A stretch of 34,614 nt of DNA from DSBX01 sp046484845 (GCA_046484845.1 JAWOIB010000160.1:1-34614), one strand, 5' to 3'. Counted from the first letter of the stretch, positions 23,702 to 32,023 are shown. The notes: generated by a model not told the origin, from the letters alone. Made by a program: numbers and translations.

Positions 23702-24915
23702 GTGAGTCGCAGCGACACAGAGGACCCGATACCGGGCCCGAACCGCTTGAGTCCCCGGTCCCCTGGCTCCCTGACCTTTCTGCTCTCGTTACGCCCTGCT
23801 ACCTTTACTCGGGCGAGACCATCCGCCGGCAGTACGCACGGCTGGCCGGGGCGCTGCCGGGCTACCGGGTGCTGTACTCGCTCAAGGCCAATCCCCACCC
23901 TGCCATTGTCCGGCTGCTGGTGGGGCGGGGCGCCGGGACGGAGGTGAGCTCGCAGGGCGAGCTGGAGACCGCGCTGGCGGCCGGGTGCGCGCCCGGGGAC
24001 ATCGTCTACGTTGCGCCGGCCAAGCCGCCGGAGACGGTGCGGCGGGCGGTGGCGGCCGGGATTCACGCGGTCGTGTGCGACTGCCCGGAGGACCTGGAGC
24101 TGTGCGAGACGGTCGCCCGCGAGGCGGGCCGCGATGCCCGGCTGCTCCTGCGCATCAACACCAACGAACAGCCGACCGGCCGGGAGAAGATGGTCGGCGG
24201 GCCGAGCAAGTTCGGGTTCGACGAGGAAGATGTCGTGCGCCAGGTGCGCGGGGCGCGGCTGGCGCGAGCGAGGGTCGCGGGCATCCAGGTCTATTCCTCG
24301 AGCCAGGTGCTCGATGCCGAATACCTGGCGACTCATTTCGGGTACGTCGCGGAACTGGCGCTGAGGCTGGGGGCCGAACTCGGCTGCCTGCTCGAGAGCG
24401 TGGACTGCGGGGGCGGGTTCGGGCTGCCCTACGCCCCGGATGAGCCGGAGTTGGACCTGGCCCGGGTCGCGACCGGCGCGGCGGCCGCGCGCGCGGCCCT
24501 GCCGGCCGACTGCCGGCTGCTGGTCGAATCGGGCCGGTTCCTGGTCGCCGCGGCCGGGGTGTTCTGCGCCCGGGTCGTGCGGGTGAAGCGGTCTCGGGGC
24601 CGGGTGTTCGTGATTGTGGACGGCGGAATGAACGCTTTCAGCCGGCCGGTGGTGATGCGGGTGCAGCATGAGGTCCGGCTGCTCAACAGGCCGGGCCGGC
24701 CGGCGACGGTGACCTGCGACGTCTGCGGGCCGATCTGCACCCCGATCGACTGCCTGGCCCGGGATGTCCGGCTGCCCGAGCCGGAGCCGGGGGATGTGAT
24801 TGGGATTATGAACGCTGGTGCGTATGGCCACTCGATGAGCCTGCTGGGTTTCATGAGCTTGGGCGCGCCGGGAGAAGTATTGCTGGACGAACCGGAAGGG
24901 AGTGCCAATGTTTGA
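23698..24915 (+). CDS. Fold-type III PLP-dependent decarboxylase (LysA/BtrK-like)
   Basis: This 405-residue enzyme has an alanine-racemase-fold barrel with the PLP lysine K63 in YSLKANPH, SSQGELE, a VYSSSQVLDAEY loop in place of the HIGSQ of true diaminopimelate decarboxylases, DCGGGFGLPY and the C347 motif CGPICTPID. The end, GDVIGIMNAGAYGHSMSLLGFMS, matches a subgroup that includes BtrK-type and exosortase-associated decarboxylases acting on amino-acid groups held by carrier proteins. I therefore do not call it lysA. No acyl-carrier-protein gene is seen nearby. It overlaps the DUF364-like gene by 4 bases and tldD by 8. Substrate is open: a free amino acid, a carrier-bound group or a peptide-derived product. 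Confidence 0.8.
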   Translation: MSESQRHRGPDTGPEPLESPVPWLPDLSALVTPCYLYSGETIRRQYARLAGALPGYRVLYSLKANPHPAIVRLLVGRGAGTEVSSQGELETALAAGCAPGDIVYVAPAKPPETVRRAVAAGIHAVVCDCPEDLELCETVAREAGRDARLLLRINTNEQPTGREKMVGGPSKFGFDEEDVVRQVRGARLARARVAGIQVYSSSQVLDAEYLATHFGYVAELALRLGAELGCLLESVDCGGGFGLPYAPDEPELDLARVATGAAAARAALPADCRLLVESGRFLVAAAGVFCARVVRVKRSRGRVFVIVDGGMNAFSRPVVMRVQHEVRLLNRPGRPATVTCDVCGPICTPIDCLARDVRLPEPEPGDVIGIMNAGAYGHSMSLLGFMSLGAPGEVLLDEPEGSANV

Positions 24916-26272
24916 TGAACTGGGCAAGCTGCTGACCAGGGCGGATGCGGACTACGCCGACATCCGCTACGAGGTCAAGCGCGAGACGAATATCAGCTTC
25001 AGCGGCCGTGAGCTGCACGGACTGTCGGCGAGCTCGGCCGACGGTTACGTGCTCCGGGTGCTGAAGGGCGGCGGATTTGCCTCGGTCGCGTTCACCCGGC
25101 CGGCGGACGCGGAGCGGGCGCTGGCGGTCGCGACCGGCAACGCGGGGCTCATCGGCCGGGCCGCGAAAGAGCCGGTCCGGCTGGCCGAGACCGAGGTGGT
25201 CAAGGACGAGGTCCGGCCGGAGCTGGACGAGGACCCCCGTGAGCTCAGCGTTGAGGACAAGCTCGCGTTGCTGAGGAAGTACAATGATATCGCGCTCGAC
25301 CACCCGAAGGTCGCCACGACCAGCATGGGCTATTCCGACCTGGTCCGGGAGAAGCACTTCCTGAGCACCGAGGGCAGCCGGGTGCGCGAGGACCTGGTGA
25401 CGGTTCGGATTTCCGGCGGCATCACCACCCGCGAGGGCGGACTGACCCAGTCGGTCCGGGTCGGGATGGGCGGCAGCGACGGGATGGGCCGGCTGCGCGG
25501 CCGGGAGGAGATGGTCGAGGAACGCAAGAAGCTGGCGGTGGACCTGCTGAGCGGTGAGCCGGTCAAAGGCGGCACCTACCGGGCTGTGCTCGACAGCCGG
25601 CTCGCCGGCGTATTCACCCACGAAGCATTCGGCCATTTCTCGGAAGCGGACCTGATCGAGGACTCGCCGACGATGCGGGAGAAGATGCAGCTCGGCGCCG
25701 AACTCGGGACCCCGGTGCTGTCAATCAAGGATGACCCGACGGTGGCGCACCAGCTCGGTCACTACCGGTACGATGACGAAGGTGTCCGGGCCCGGCCGAC
25801 GCAGTTGATGAAGAACGGGGTGCTGGTGGGACGGCTGCACTCCCGCCGGACCGCGGCGGCGTTCGGCGAGCCGCTCTCCGGGCACAGCATCGCCGAAGAC
25901 TACCGCTACGCCCCGATCATCCGGATGGGTTCGATATTCATCGAGCCGGGAGCGGATACGTTTGAATCGCTGCTCGAGAGGCTCGGCGACGGGCTGTACC
26001 TCTGCAACGCGATGGGCGGCCAGACCTCGGGGGAGAACTTCACCTTCGGGGCCCAGTACGGGTTCGAGGTCAAGGGCGGCCGCAAGGGGAAGATGCTGCG
26101 CGACATCAACATCTCGGGCAACCTCTACAGCACCCTGAAGAGCATCACCGGCATCGCGGGCGACCTGGCCCTCGGCGAGATCGGCGGCTGCGGCAAGGGC
26201 CAGACCAATCTCCGGTCCTGCTACGGTGCGCCGCATGTGCTGGTCGAGAACGTCGTGATCGGAGGCAGATAA
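24908..26272 (+). CDS. tldD: Metalloprotease TldD
   Basis: This 454-residue protein is the catalytic subunit of the TldD/TldE zinc protease. The motif HEAFGH (H238, E239, H243) is the HExxxH zinc site. The N-terminal domain (YADIRYEVKRETNIS onward) and the C-terminal glycine-rich ending GEIGGCGKGQ are conserved. The complex degrades unfolded peptides and matures some ribosomally made peptides such as microcin B17. I chose the ATG at 24908, 7 bases after GGAAGGGA, rather than the GTG six bases earlier. It overlaps the decarboxylase by 8 bases and tldE by 1. The neighbourhood suggests a role in peptide or amino-acid metabolism; no precursor peptide gene was found. Confidence 0.95.
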   Translation: MFDELGKLLTRADADYADIRYEVKRETNISFSGRELHGLSASSADGYVLRVLKGGGFASVAFTRPADAERALAVATGNAGLIGRAAKEPVRLAETEVVKDEVRPELDEDPRELSVEDKLALLRKYNDIALDHPKVATTSMGYSDLVREKHFLSTEGSRVREDLVTVRISGGITTREGGLTQSVRVGMGGSDGMGRLRGREEMVEERKKLAVDLLSGEPVKGGTYRAVLDSRLAGVFTHEAFGHFSEADLIEDSPTMREKMQLGAELGTPVLSIKDDPTVAHQLGHYRYDDEGVRARPTQLMKNGVLVGRLHSRRTAAAFGEPLSGHSIAEDYRYAPIIRMGSIFIEPGADTFESLLERLGDGLYLCNAMGGQTSGENFTFGAQYGFEVKGGRKGKMLRDINISGNLYSTLKSITGIAGDLALGEIGGCGKGQTNLRSCYGAPHVLVENVVIGGR

Positions 26273-27564
26273 TGGAAAAGCTTCTGGAAATCGCCCGCCG
26301 TAAGGCCTACCAGGTCGAGGTCTTCTCGCAGTCGACCACCTCGGACGGGGTCAGCTTCGAGAACGGCAGGCTTAAGGACGTCGAAAGCTCGATGCTGTCC
26401 GGGGTCGGCGTGACAGTGATGAAGAGCGGCCGGCTCGGCACGGCCTATACCCGGAACCTGGTTGACCGGGAAGAACTGGTCGACAACGCGCTTGCCGCGC
26501 TCGCAGGCGGCGTTGAGGCCGACTACGAGCTCTCCGCGGACGCGAAGCTGCCGGAGCTCAACACGTGGGACGCCGGTATCGAGAAGCTGGACAGCGCCAC
26601 GTTGGTCGAGGAGTGCGGCCGCATCAACGCCGCGCTTTCCGCACACACCCGGGGCCAGGTGAACGTCAGCGCCGGAACGACCGATGCCGCGGTGCGGGTG
26701 CTGACCAGCGCCGGGTTCGACCGGACCGTCCGCAGTTCCTCGTACCACTGCCACTTCGCCGCCTACTTCCCGGGGTCATATGCTTCAATCTCGAGGGTCA
26801 TCGCCGATAAGCGCTTCGTTCCCGCGTCCGAGGCCGACCTCGCCTATGTTGTTGAGACCTACAATGCCTCGGAACGCGAGGTCAAGCCGCCTTCCGGACC
26901 GACCCGGATCCTGTTCCTGCCCGGCAGCATCTACACCCTGGTCTGGCGGTTGACCGCGGCAACAAGCGGGCGCACGGTGTACGAGAAGGTCTCGCCTCTC
27001 CAGGAGAAGGTCGGCAAGCAGGTGTTGAGTCCGTTCCTGACCCTGACAGATGCGCCGCTCGATGACAGCCGGCCGGGAGCGCGGTCATTCGATGACGAGG
27101 GTACGCCCTGCCGGAACCGGTCGGTGTTCGAGCGGGGAGCGCTGCGCGGGTTCCACACCGACCGGTTCTACGCCTGGAAGCTGAAGGCCGAGCCGACCGG
27201 CAACGGCTGGCGTTCGGACATCACCTCGCGACCAGCCCCGTCGCTTTCGCACCTCCGCATCGAGCCGGGCCGGCAGTCTTTCGCCGACCTGCTCAAGGAG
27301 ATGAACGAGGGTGTGATTGTCGGCGGCGCGCTGGGCGCGCACTCCGGCAACATCCTGAACGGTGACTACTCGATCGGGCTGTCGCCCGGACTGCGGGTCG
27401 AAAACGGCACGATCGTCGGCCATGTCAAGGACGCGATGGTTTCGGGCAACGTCTATGAGGATCTGAAGCGGGTGGTGGCGGTCGGCGTGCGGGTCGAGCC
27501 GGCCTATATGGGCTGGTTTCCCCCGCTGCTGCTTGACGGCATCAGCTTCGCGACCCGGGCTTGA
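26272..27564 (+). CDS. pmbA: TldE/PmbA, partner of TldD
   Basis: This 430-residue protein belongs to the TldD/PmbA family but lacks the HExxxH site, as TldE does; it forms the complex with TldD and helps shape the substrate tunnel. Recognisable parts are SDGVSFENGRLKDVESS at the N-terminus and the C-terminal NILNGDYSIGLSPGLRVENGTIVGHVKDAMVSGN segment, here read as two adjoining motifs. GGAGG lies upstream of its ATG, which shares one base with the tldD stop. The 1:1 coupling fits a heterodimer. The downstream PD40 lipoprotein begins 13 bases later. Confidence 0.93.
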   Translation: MEKLLEIARRKAYQVEVFSQSTTSDGVSFENGRLKDVESSMLSGVGVTVMKSGRLGTAYTRNLVDREELVDNALAALAGGVEADYELSADAKLPELNTWDAGIEKLDSATLVEECGRINAALSAHTRGQVNVSAGTTDAAVRVLTSAGFDRTVRSSSYHCHFAAYFPGSYASISRVIADKRFVPASEADLAYVVETYNASEREVKPPSGPTRILFLPGSIYTLVWRLTAATSGRTVYEKVSPLQEKVGKQVLSPFLTLTDAPLDDSRPGARSFDDEGTPCRNRSVFERGALRGFHTDRFYAWKLKAEPTGNGWRSDITSRPAPSLSHLRIEPGRQSFADLLKEMNEGVIVGGALGAHSGNILNGDYSIGLSPGLRVENGTIVGHVKDAMVSGNVYEDLKRVVAVGVRVEPAYMGWFPPLLLDGISFATRA

Positions 27565-27577
27565 GCGGGGCCGAGCG

Positions 27578-28549
27578 ATGAGAACCGGGTTGTTTCTTGT
27601 CCTCGTGCTCCTCGTCGCCGCCGGGTGCGAGGAGCCGCTAACCCTGGTGCCGCGCGAGGAAGCGATTCCGGCCGACGCGGTGAAGATGACCCCGGAGACA
27701 GATACCTGGCCGCCGATACTGCATGCCGACGAATGGGAACAGCCGGTGCCGATGCCCGGGCCGGTCAACACCGCCGGGGCGGAGGATTCGCCGTTCATCA
27801 CCCCGGACGGGGACTGGTTCTTCGTCTGGTTCACCCCCGACGTCCGGGTGCCGGCCGAGCAGCAGCTCCTCGACGGCGCGACCGGCATCTACTGGTCGCG
27901 CCGGGCGGGCGGCGTCTGGACCGAGCCGGAGCGGGTCCTGCTCTCGGACGACCTCGCGCTCGACGGCGGGGCGTTCTTCCGGCGGGACACGCTCTGGTTC
28001 TGCTCCGCCCGCGCCGGCAACCACCGGGAGCTTGATTACTACACCGCGGTCCTGCGCGCGGGCCGGTGGACCGACGTCCGCAATGCCGGTCCGCAGCTCA
28101 ACCGGGAGTACGCCATCGGCGAAATGCACATCTCGGCGGACGGCCAGGTGATGTACTGCCACCGCGACGCGACCGCGGGCGGTCAGGGCAGGTACGACCT
28201 CTGGTCGCTGGAACGCAACCCGGGCGGCTGGGATCCGCCGCAGAACCTCGGCCCGGCCATCAACACCGCGGCGGACGAGGGCTGGCCTTTCCTGTCCGAG
28301 GACGGCGCCGAACTCTGGTTCACGCGCTCGAATTACGAGGGCCAGGCGACACCGGGTTCCGCCATCTACCGCTCCCGGAAGCTCCCGAATGGCGACTGGG
28401 GTGAGCCGGAGCTGATCCTCTCGCAGTTCGCGGGCGAGCCGACGCTGGACCGCGAGGGCAACATCTACTTCACCCATCATTACTTCACCGGCACCGACCC
28501 GATCCGGATGATCGAGGCGGACATCTACGTCTGTTACCGCAAGAGATGA
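27578..28549 (+). CDS. PD40-repeat lipoprotein
   Basis: This 323-residue protein has a type II signal peptide and lipobox VAAGC (C17). The mature part has PD40-type beta-propeller repeats (EDSPFITPDGDWFFVWF, EMHISADGQVMYC, EGWPFLSEDGAELWFT and a last FTHHYF strand). Such proteins are periplasmic or surface-located and are often binding scaffolds; no enzymatic motif is visible. I chose ATG 27578, which gives the lipoprotein signal; an in-frame ATG 15 codons upstream would overlap tldE. Its stop overlaps the nitroreductase start by 4 bases. Confidence 0.8.
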   Translation: MRTGLFLVLVLLVAAGCEEPLTLVPREEAIPADAVKMTPETDTWPPILHADEWEQPVPMPGPVNTAGAEDSPFITPDGDWFFVWFTPDVRVPAEQQLLDGATGIYWSRRAGGVWTEPERVLLSDDLALDGGAFFRRDTLWFCSARAGNHRELDYYTAVLRAGRWTDVRNAGPQLNREYAIGEMHISADGQVMYCHRDATAGGQGRYDLWSLERNPGGWDPPQNLGPAINTAADEGWPFLSEDGAELWFTRSNYEGQATPGSAIYRSRKLPNGDWGEPELILSQFAGEPTLDREGNIYFTHHYFTGTDPIRMIEADIYVCYRKR

Positions 28550-29124
28550 ACGTCAGGGAGGCCATCGACCGGCGGCGGGCCTACCGCTCGCTGGCCCCGG
28601 TCGAGATAACCGACGAGCTGGTGCGCGAGCTGGCGGGCGCGGCCCGGCTCGCGCCGACCTGCTTCAACAACCAGCCGGCGCGGTTCGTGTTCGTGCGCGA
28701 CCCGGCCCGGCTCGAAGCGATGAAGCCGGTCTTCAGCAAGGGCAACGCCTGGTGCCACGCGGCCTCGCTGGTCATCGCGGTCTGTGCCAGGAAGCAGGAC
28801 GACTGCCTGATTCACGACCGGGAGTACTACCTGTTCGACTGCGGGCTGCAGACCGCGCTGCTGGTCCTGCGGGCGACCGAGCTCGGCCTGGTGGCGCACC
28901 CGATCGCCGGGTACAGCCCGAAGAAGGTCCGGGCGGTGCTGGGCATCCCGGATGACCGGGCGGTGGCGACGCTGGTGATCGTCGGCCGCCACGCGGACGA
29001 GGTCAGCCCGGTGCTTTCTGACGAGCAGGCCCGGGCGGAGCGGCAGCGGCCGGAACGGCTGCCCTTCGAGGAAATGGCGTTCTTGGACCGCTGGCCGGAG
29101 GATACCGCCGAGGAGGACGGATGA
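28546..29124 (+). CDS. Nitroreductase-family flavoprotein
   Basis: This 192-residue protein fits the FMN nitroreductase family: RRAYRSLAP near the N-terminus (FMN phosphate contacts), APTCFNNQPARFVFV, a central helix LFDCGLQTALLVLRATELGL and the GYSPKKVRAVLGIPDDRAVATLVIVG ending, read as consecutive motifs. Members are cytoplasmic dimers reducing nitro compounds, quinones or other acceptors with NAD(P)H. It sits between the PD40 lipoprotein and a two-helix membrane protein, with ATGA overlaps at both ends. Next to an RseC-like gene, a role in redox signalling to the membrane is possible. Substrate unknown. Confidence 0.85.
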   Translation: MNVREAIDRRRAYRSLAPVEITDELVRELAGAARLAPTCFNNQPARFVFVRDPARLEAMKPVFSKGNAWCHAASLVIAVCARKQDDCLIHDREYYLFDCGLQTALLVLRATELGLVAHPIAGYSPKKVRAVLGIPDDRAVATLVIVGRHADEVSPVLSDEQARAERQRPERLPFEEMAFLDRWPEDTAEEDG

Positions 29125-29411
29125 CCCCGCTGCGTAAGTTTCATCTCATTCTGGGCGCGGTGCTCGCGCCGTTTCTGCTGGTCACCGGCGTGACCGCGGT
29201 GTTGATGCTCGCGGGCCGGTACGACCCGACAACCTTCGGTCTGCACAGCTGGCGGATACTGCAGCGCTGGGTGGGCACCGTGGCGGCCGGTGGCCTGGTT
29301 CTGCTGGCGGTCAGTGGGAGCATCCTCTACGGGCAGATGCGCGTCCAGCAGTTGCGGCGCTGGCGGAAGAAGCGCCGGGAGGCAGGCCGGTCGGATGGAA
29401 GAACCGGGTAA
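29121..29411 (+). CDS. Two-helix membrane protein, PepSY-associated-helix-like
   Basis: This 96-residue protein has two transmembrane helices, about 7-31 and 50-70, and a basic C-terminal tail (RRWRKKRREAGR). The first helix (LRKFHLILGAVLAPFLLVTGVTAVLML) resembles the LHRWLGLVLALPLLLLALTG type of PepSY-associated helices, and H8 and H42 could bind heme or contact a partner. It overlaps the nitroreductase by 4 bases and the RseC-like gene by 17. Function unknown; perhaps an electron-transfer or scaffold subunit for its neighbours. Confidence 0.6.
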   Translation: MTPLRKFHLILGAVLAPFLLVTGVTAVLMLAGRYDPTTFGLHSWRILQRWVGTVAAGGLVLLAVSGSILYGQMRVQQLRRWRKKRREAGRSDGRTG

Positions 29412-29841
29412 GGTCATCGCGGTTCGGGGCGACCGGGTCGAGGTGGAAATCGAGCCCGGGCCGGCCTGCGACCGGTGCGGCGCTTCCGGGTTCTGCCAGT
29501 GGACCGGCAGGCGCAGCCGGCTGGTGCTGGCCCGGAACGAGGCGGGCGCGCAGGCCGGGGAAATGGTGCTGGTCGAGACGGTCGAGGCGGGCAGGTTCGG
29601 CTCGGCCGGGCTGGTCTTCGGGGTGCTGGGCGGGGCGATGGCAGCGGGGGTGGTGGTCGGGACGCTGCTCTGGGGCAATGCCGGGGCGGCGGTGCTGGCC
29701 GGGTTCGGGCTGGCGCTCGGTTTCGCCGGGCTGAAGCTGGTTGACCGCCGGAAGGTCCGTTCGGGCCGCGGGCTGCCGGCGGCCACCCGCGTGCTCGGTC
29801 CGGAAGAGGCGCGCGCCTGCCGTCCGGGCGGCGGCGTTTGA
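29395..29841 (+). CDS. RseC/MucC-like redox regulator
   Basis: This 148-residue protein has a short cytoplasmic N-terminal domain with the cysteine cluster CDRCGASGFC (C25, C28, C34), two membrane helices (about 70-95 and 98-118) and a basic tail, the plan of RseC/SoxR-reducing-system proteins. Known members sit with Rnf or sigma-E operons and affect envelope stress or SoxR reduction. Its ATG at 29395 lies inside the preceding gene. An ECF sigma gene follows 30 bases after the stop, matching the classical rpoE-rse grouping. It is probably translationally coupled to the upstream redox genes rather than to the sigma gene, which has its own promoter. Confidence 0.7.
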   Translation: MEEPGKVIAVRGDRVEVEIEPGPACDRCGASGFCQWTGRRSRLVLARNEAGAQAGEMVLVETVEAGRFGSAGLVFGVLGGAMAAGVVVGTLLWGNAGAAVLAGFGLALGFAGLKLVDRRKVRSGRGLPAATRVLGPEEARACRPGGGV

Positions 29842-29865
29842 CAAGCCGCAGCCCGGACTTATCTT
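29838..29865 (+). promoter_or_regulatory. Promoter of the ECF sigma factor gene (leaderless)
   Basis: TTGACA (29838-29843, overlapping the RseC-like stop codon), a 16-base spacer and TATCTT (29860-29865) end 6 bases before the ATG at 29872. No Shine-Dalgarno is present. Confidence 0.5.
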
Positions 29866-29871
29866 AGCCTG

Positions 29872-30495
29872 ATGGCTGAAACGACCCCGCCGCGGCCGGG
29901 TGGCCAGCTCCAGGTAGTCCCGCCGGCGCTGCCGGTGCCGGACGACGAGCTCGTGCGCCGGGCCCAGGCGGGCAGGACCGATGCGTTCGAGGAGCTCGTC
30001 CGGCGGCACGAGCGCAAGGTGTACAATATCGCCTACCGGATGTTGAGCAATCCCGAGGACGCCAGCGAGGCCCTGCAGGACACCTTCCTGCGCGCCTACC
30101 GGTTCCTGAACAAGTTCGAGTTCAAGTCGCAGTTCTTCACCTGGCTGTACCGGATCGCCACCAACGTCAGCCTGACCCGGCTGCGGCGGCGCAAGTCGCC
30201 GGTGGTGATGTCGCTCGACCAGCCGATCGGGGATTCCGGGGACATGATCTTCGAAATCCCGGACGACCAGTTCAGCCCCGATTTGCTCTACAAGCGGCGC
30301 GAACTGCAGCGGCGGCTGCAGCAGGCGGTGGACGGGCTGCCGGAGGATTACCGGACGGTAGTGGTGCTGCGCGACCTGGAAGGACTGAGCAACGAGGAAG
30401 TCAGCAAGGTGCTGAACCTGAGCGTGGCGGCGGTGAAGTCGCGGCTGCACCGCGGCCGGATGGCGCTGAGGGAGAAGCTGGGGAGTTACCTGTGA
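29872..30495 (+). CDS. ECF-type RNA polymerase sigma factor (RpoE-like)
   Basis: This 207-residue factor has a region 2 (FEELVRRHERKVYNIAYRML, then AEDASEALQDTFLRAYR-like core and the FKSQFFTWLYRIATN segment) and region 4 (LPEDYRTVVVLRDLEGLSNEEVSKVLNLSVAAVKSRLHRGR), the standard ECF plan. The first 20 residues are a proline-rich leader. It directs RNA polymerase to stress or envelope promoters; targets cannot be read here. The GTGA overlap with the next gene couples it to its anti-sigma factor. Its own promoter ends 6 bases before the ATG. Confidence 0.92.
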   Translation: MAETTPPRPGGQLQVVPPALPVPDDELVRRAQAGRTDAFEELVRRHERKVYNIAYRMLSNPEDASEALQDTFLRAYRFLNKFEFKSQFFTWLYRIATNVSLTRLRRRKSPVVMSLDQPIGDSGDMIFEIPDDQFSPDLLYKRRELQRRLQQAVDGLPEDYRTVVVLRDLEGLSNEEVSKVLNLSVAAVKSRLHRGRMALREKLGSYL

Positions 30496-30821
30496 GCGAA
30501 GACAAGCCCAAGCAGCCCGCGGGTCACGAGGAACTGGTGCTGGAATGCTCCGAGTGCGCCGAGCTGATGGAGCTGATAACCGAGTACCTCGACGACCGGG
30601 AGACGGTCGAGATGCGCAGGGCGCTGATGGAGCATGCGGCGGCCTGCGACCATTGCGCGCGCCTGCTCTGGACGATGCGCCGGGTGGTGGCGACCTGCCG
30701 GGCGGAGACCGGCAGCGCGGTGCCGGTCGAGGTGCACGCCGCGCTCTGGCAGGTGCTGGTCGAGGAGTTCCGCGCCGGGCGCGGCCCGGAAGTCGAAGAG
30801 CCCGACGAACCGGGCCGGTAG
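30492..30821 (+). CDS. Zinc-binding anti-sigma factor-like protein
   Basis: This 109-residue soluble protein has the zinc anti-sigma motif HxxxCxxC (H48, C52, C55 in MEHAAACDHC) plus an upstream ECSEC pair (C19, C22). It begins with GTG, overlapping the sigma stop by 4 bases. No transmembrane helix is present, so it would act as a cytoplasmic ZAS-type anti-sigma that binds the preceding sigma factor and may sense thiol oxidation. It is shorter than membrane anti-sigmas such as RseA. A gap of 32 bases leads to mnmA. Confidence 0.78.
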   Translation: MSEDKPKQPAGHEELVLECSECAELMELITEYLDDRETVEMRRALMEHAAACDHCARLLWTMRRVVATCRAETGSAVPVEVHAALWQVLVEEFRAGRGPEVEEPDEPGR

Positions 30822-30853
30822 GGCGGCTGGGACCGGGGAGAGGCAGCCGGCCG

Positions 30854-32023
30854 ATGGCGCGGGTTGCGGTGGCGATGAGCGGCGGGGTGGATTCCTCGGT
30901 CGCAGCCGCTTTGCTGGTCGAGGCGGGCCAGGAGGTCATCGGGCTGACGATGCGGCTGACCGGCGAGGTCCCGGTCGGCGCGGGCGGCTGTTGCGGCAGC
31001 CGGGCGGTTGACGACGCCCGCCGGGTCTGCGCCCGGCTGGGCATTCCCCATTACCCGCTTGATTTCCGGGAAGCGCTGGAGCGTGAGGTCATCGCCGATT
31101 TCTGCGCCGAGTACGCCCGGGGCCGGACCCCGAACCCCTGCATCCGGTGCAACGACCGGCTCAAGTTCCAGCTGCTGCTTGGCCGGCTGGGCGAGCTTGA
31201 GGCCGCGGCGCTGGCGACCGGGCATTACGCCCGGGTGGTCGGCGGCGAGCCCGGGTTCGAGCTCCGGCGGGCGCGGGACCGGCGGCGCGACCAGAGCTAC
31301 TTCCTGTACCGGTTCACGCAGGCGCAACTGGCCCGGACCCGGCTACCGCTCGGCGAGCTGACCAAGGACGAAGTCCGCGCCCGGGCGCGGGCGCTCGGGC
31401 TGACGGTGGCGGAGAAGCCGGACAGCCAGGAAATCTGTTTCGTGCCCGGTGACGACTACCCGGCGTTCCTGCGCGCGCGCCGCCCGGAACTGTTCCGGTC
31501 CGGCCCGGTCGTGGACGAGTCCGGCCAGGAACTCGGGCGGCACCAAGGCATCGCGAACTTCACCATTGGCCAGCGCAAGGGGTTGGGCCTGCCGCTGGGC
31601 GAGCGGCGGTACGTCCTGCGGCTGGAGCCGGAAACCGCGACGGTGGTGCTCGGGCCGGAGCCGGCCGCGTATGCCCGCGAAGCGGAGCTGGTGGAGCTGA
31701 GCTGGGTGGCGGGCGACCCGCCGGCCGGGGAGTTCGAAGCGCTGGTCCGGGTGCGCAACCAGCACCCGGGCGGGGCGGCCCGGGTCCGGGTCGAAGCGGG
31801 CCGGGCGCGGGTGGTGTTCGAAGAGCCGCAATGGGCGGTAGCCCCGGGCCAGGCCGCGGTCTGCTACCGGGGCGAGGTCGTGCTCGGCGGCGGCATCATT
31901 GCCCGGGCCGGGAATGGCGTGCCGGGGGCAGGAGTATCTGAGTCACTCATGCAAGTGCGGACACGGGCCGACGAGCGCCGGCAGCCGACCGGCCCGGGCG
32001 CAGGAAACAAGGAGACGAGATGA
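30854..32023 (+). CDS. mnmA: tRNA-specific 2-thiouridylase MnmA
   Basis: This 389-residue enzyme installs sulfur at U34 of Lys, Glu and Gln tRNAs. The ATP PP-loop is SGGVDSS (9-15). The catalytic cysteines are expected at C99 (PNPCIRCN) and C195 (SQEICFV). The C-terminal barrel has NFTIGQRKGLGLPLG. After GGGIIARAG, where homologues end, about 35 more residues run through to the overlap with the next gene start (ATGA), so the tail may be an unselected extension. It follows the anti-sigma gene by 32 bases and is probably cotranscribed with it. In-frame sequence upstream of 30854 overlaps the anti-sigma gene and was not used. Confidence 0.95.
   Translation: MARVAVAMSGGVDSSVAAALLVEAGQEVIGLTMRLTGEVPVGAGGCCGSRAVDDARRVCARLGIPHYPLDFREALEREVIADFCAEYARGRTPNPCIRCNDRLKFQLLLGRLGELEAAALATGHYARVVGGEPGFELRRARDRRRDQSYFLYRFTQAQLARTRLPLGELTKDEVRARARALGLTVAEKPDSQEICFVPGDDYPAFLRARRPELFRSGPVVDESGQELGRHQGIANFTIGQRKGLGLPLGERRYVLRLEPETATVVLGPEPAAYAREAELVELSWVAGDPPAGEFEALVRVRNQHPGGAARVRVEAGRARVVFEEPQWAVAPGQAAVCYRGEVVLGGGIIARAGNGVPGAGVSESLMQVRTRADERRQPTGPGAGNKETR

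Noticed and set aside
23698..24915. Calling this gene lysA (diaminopimelate decarboxylase)
   Set aside because: The HIGSQ-type loop is replaced by VYSSSQ and the C-terminus matches the BtrK/exosortase-associated subgroup, so only the broader fold-III decarboxylase call is supported.
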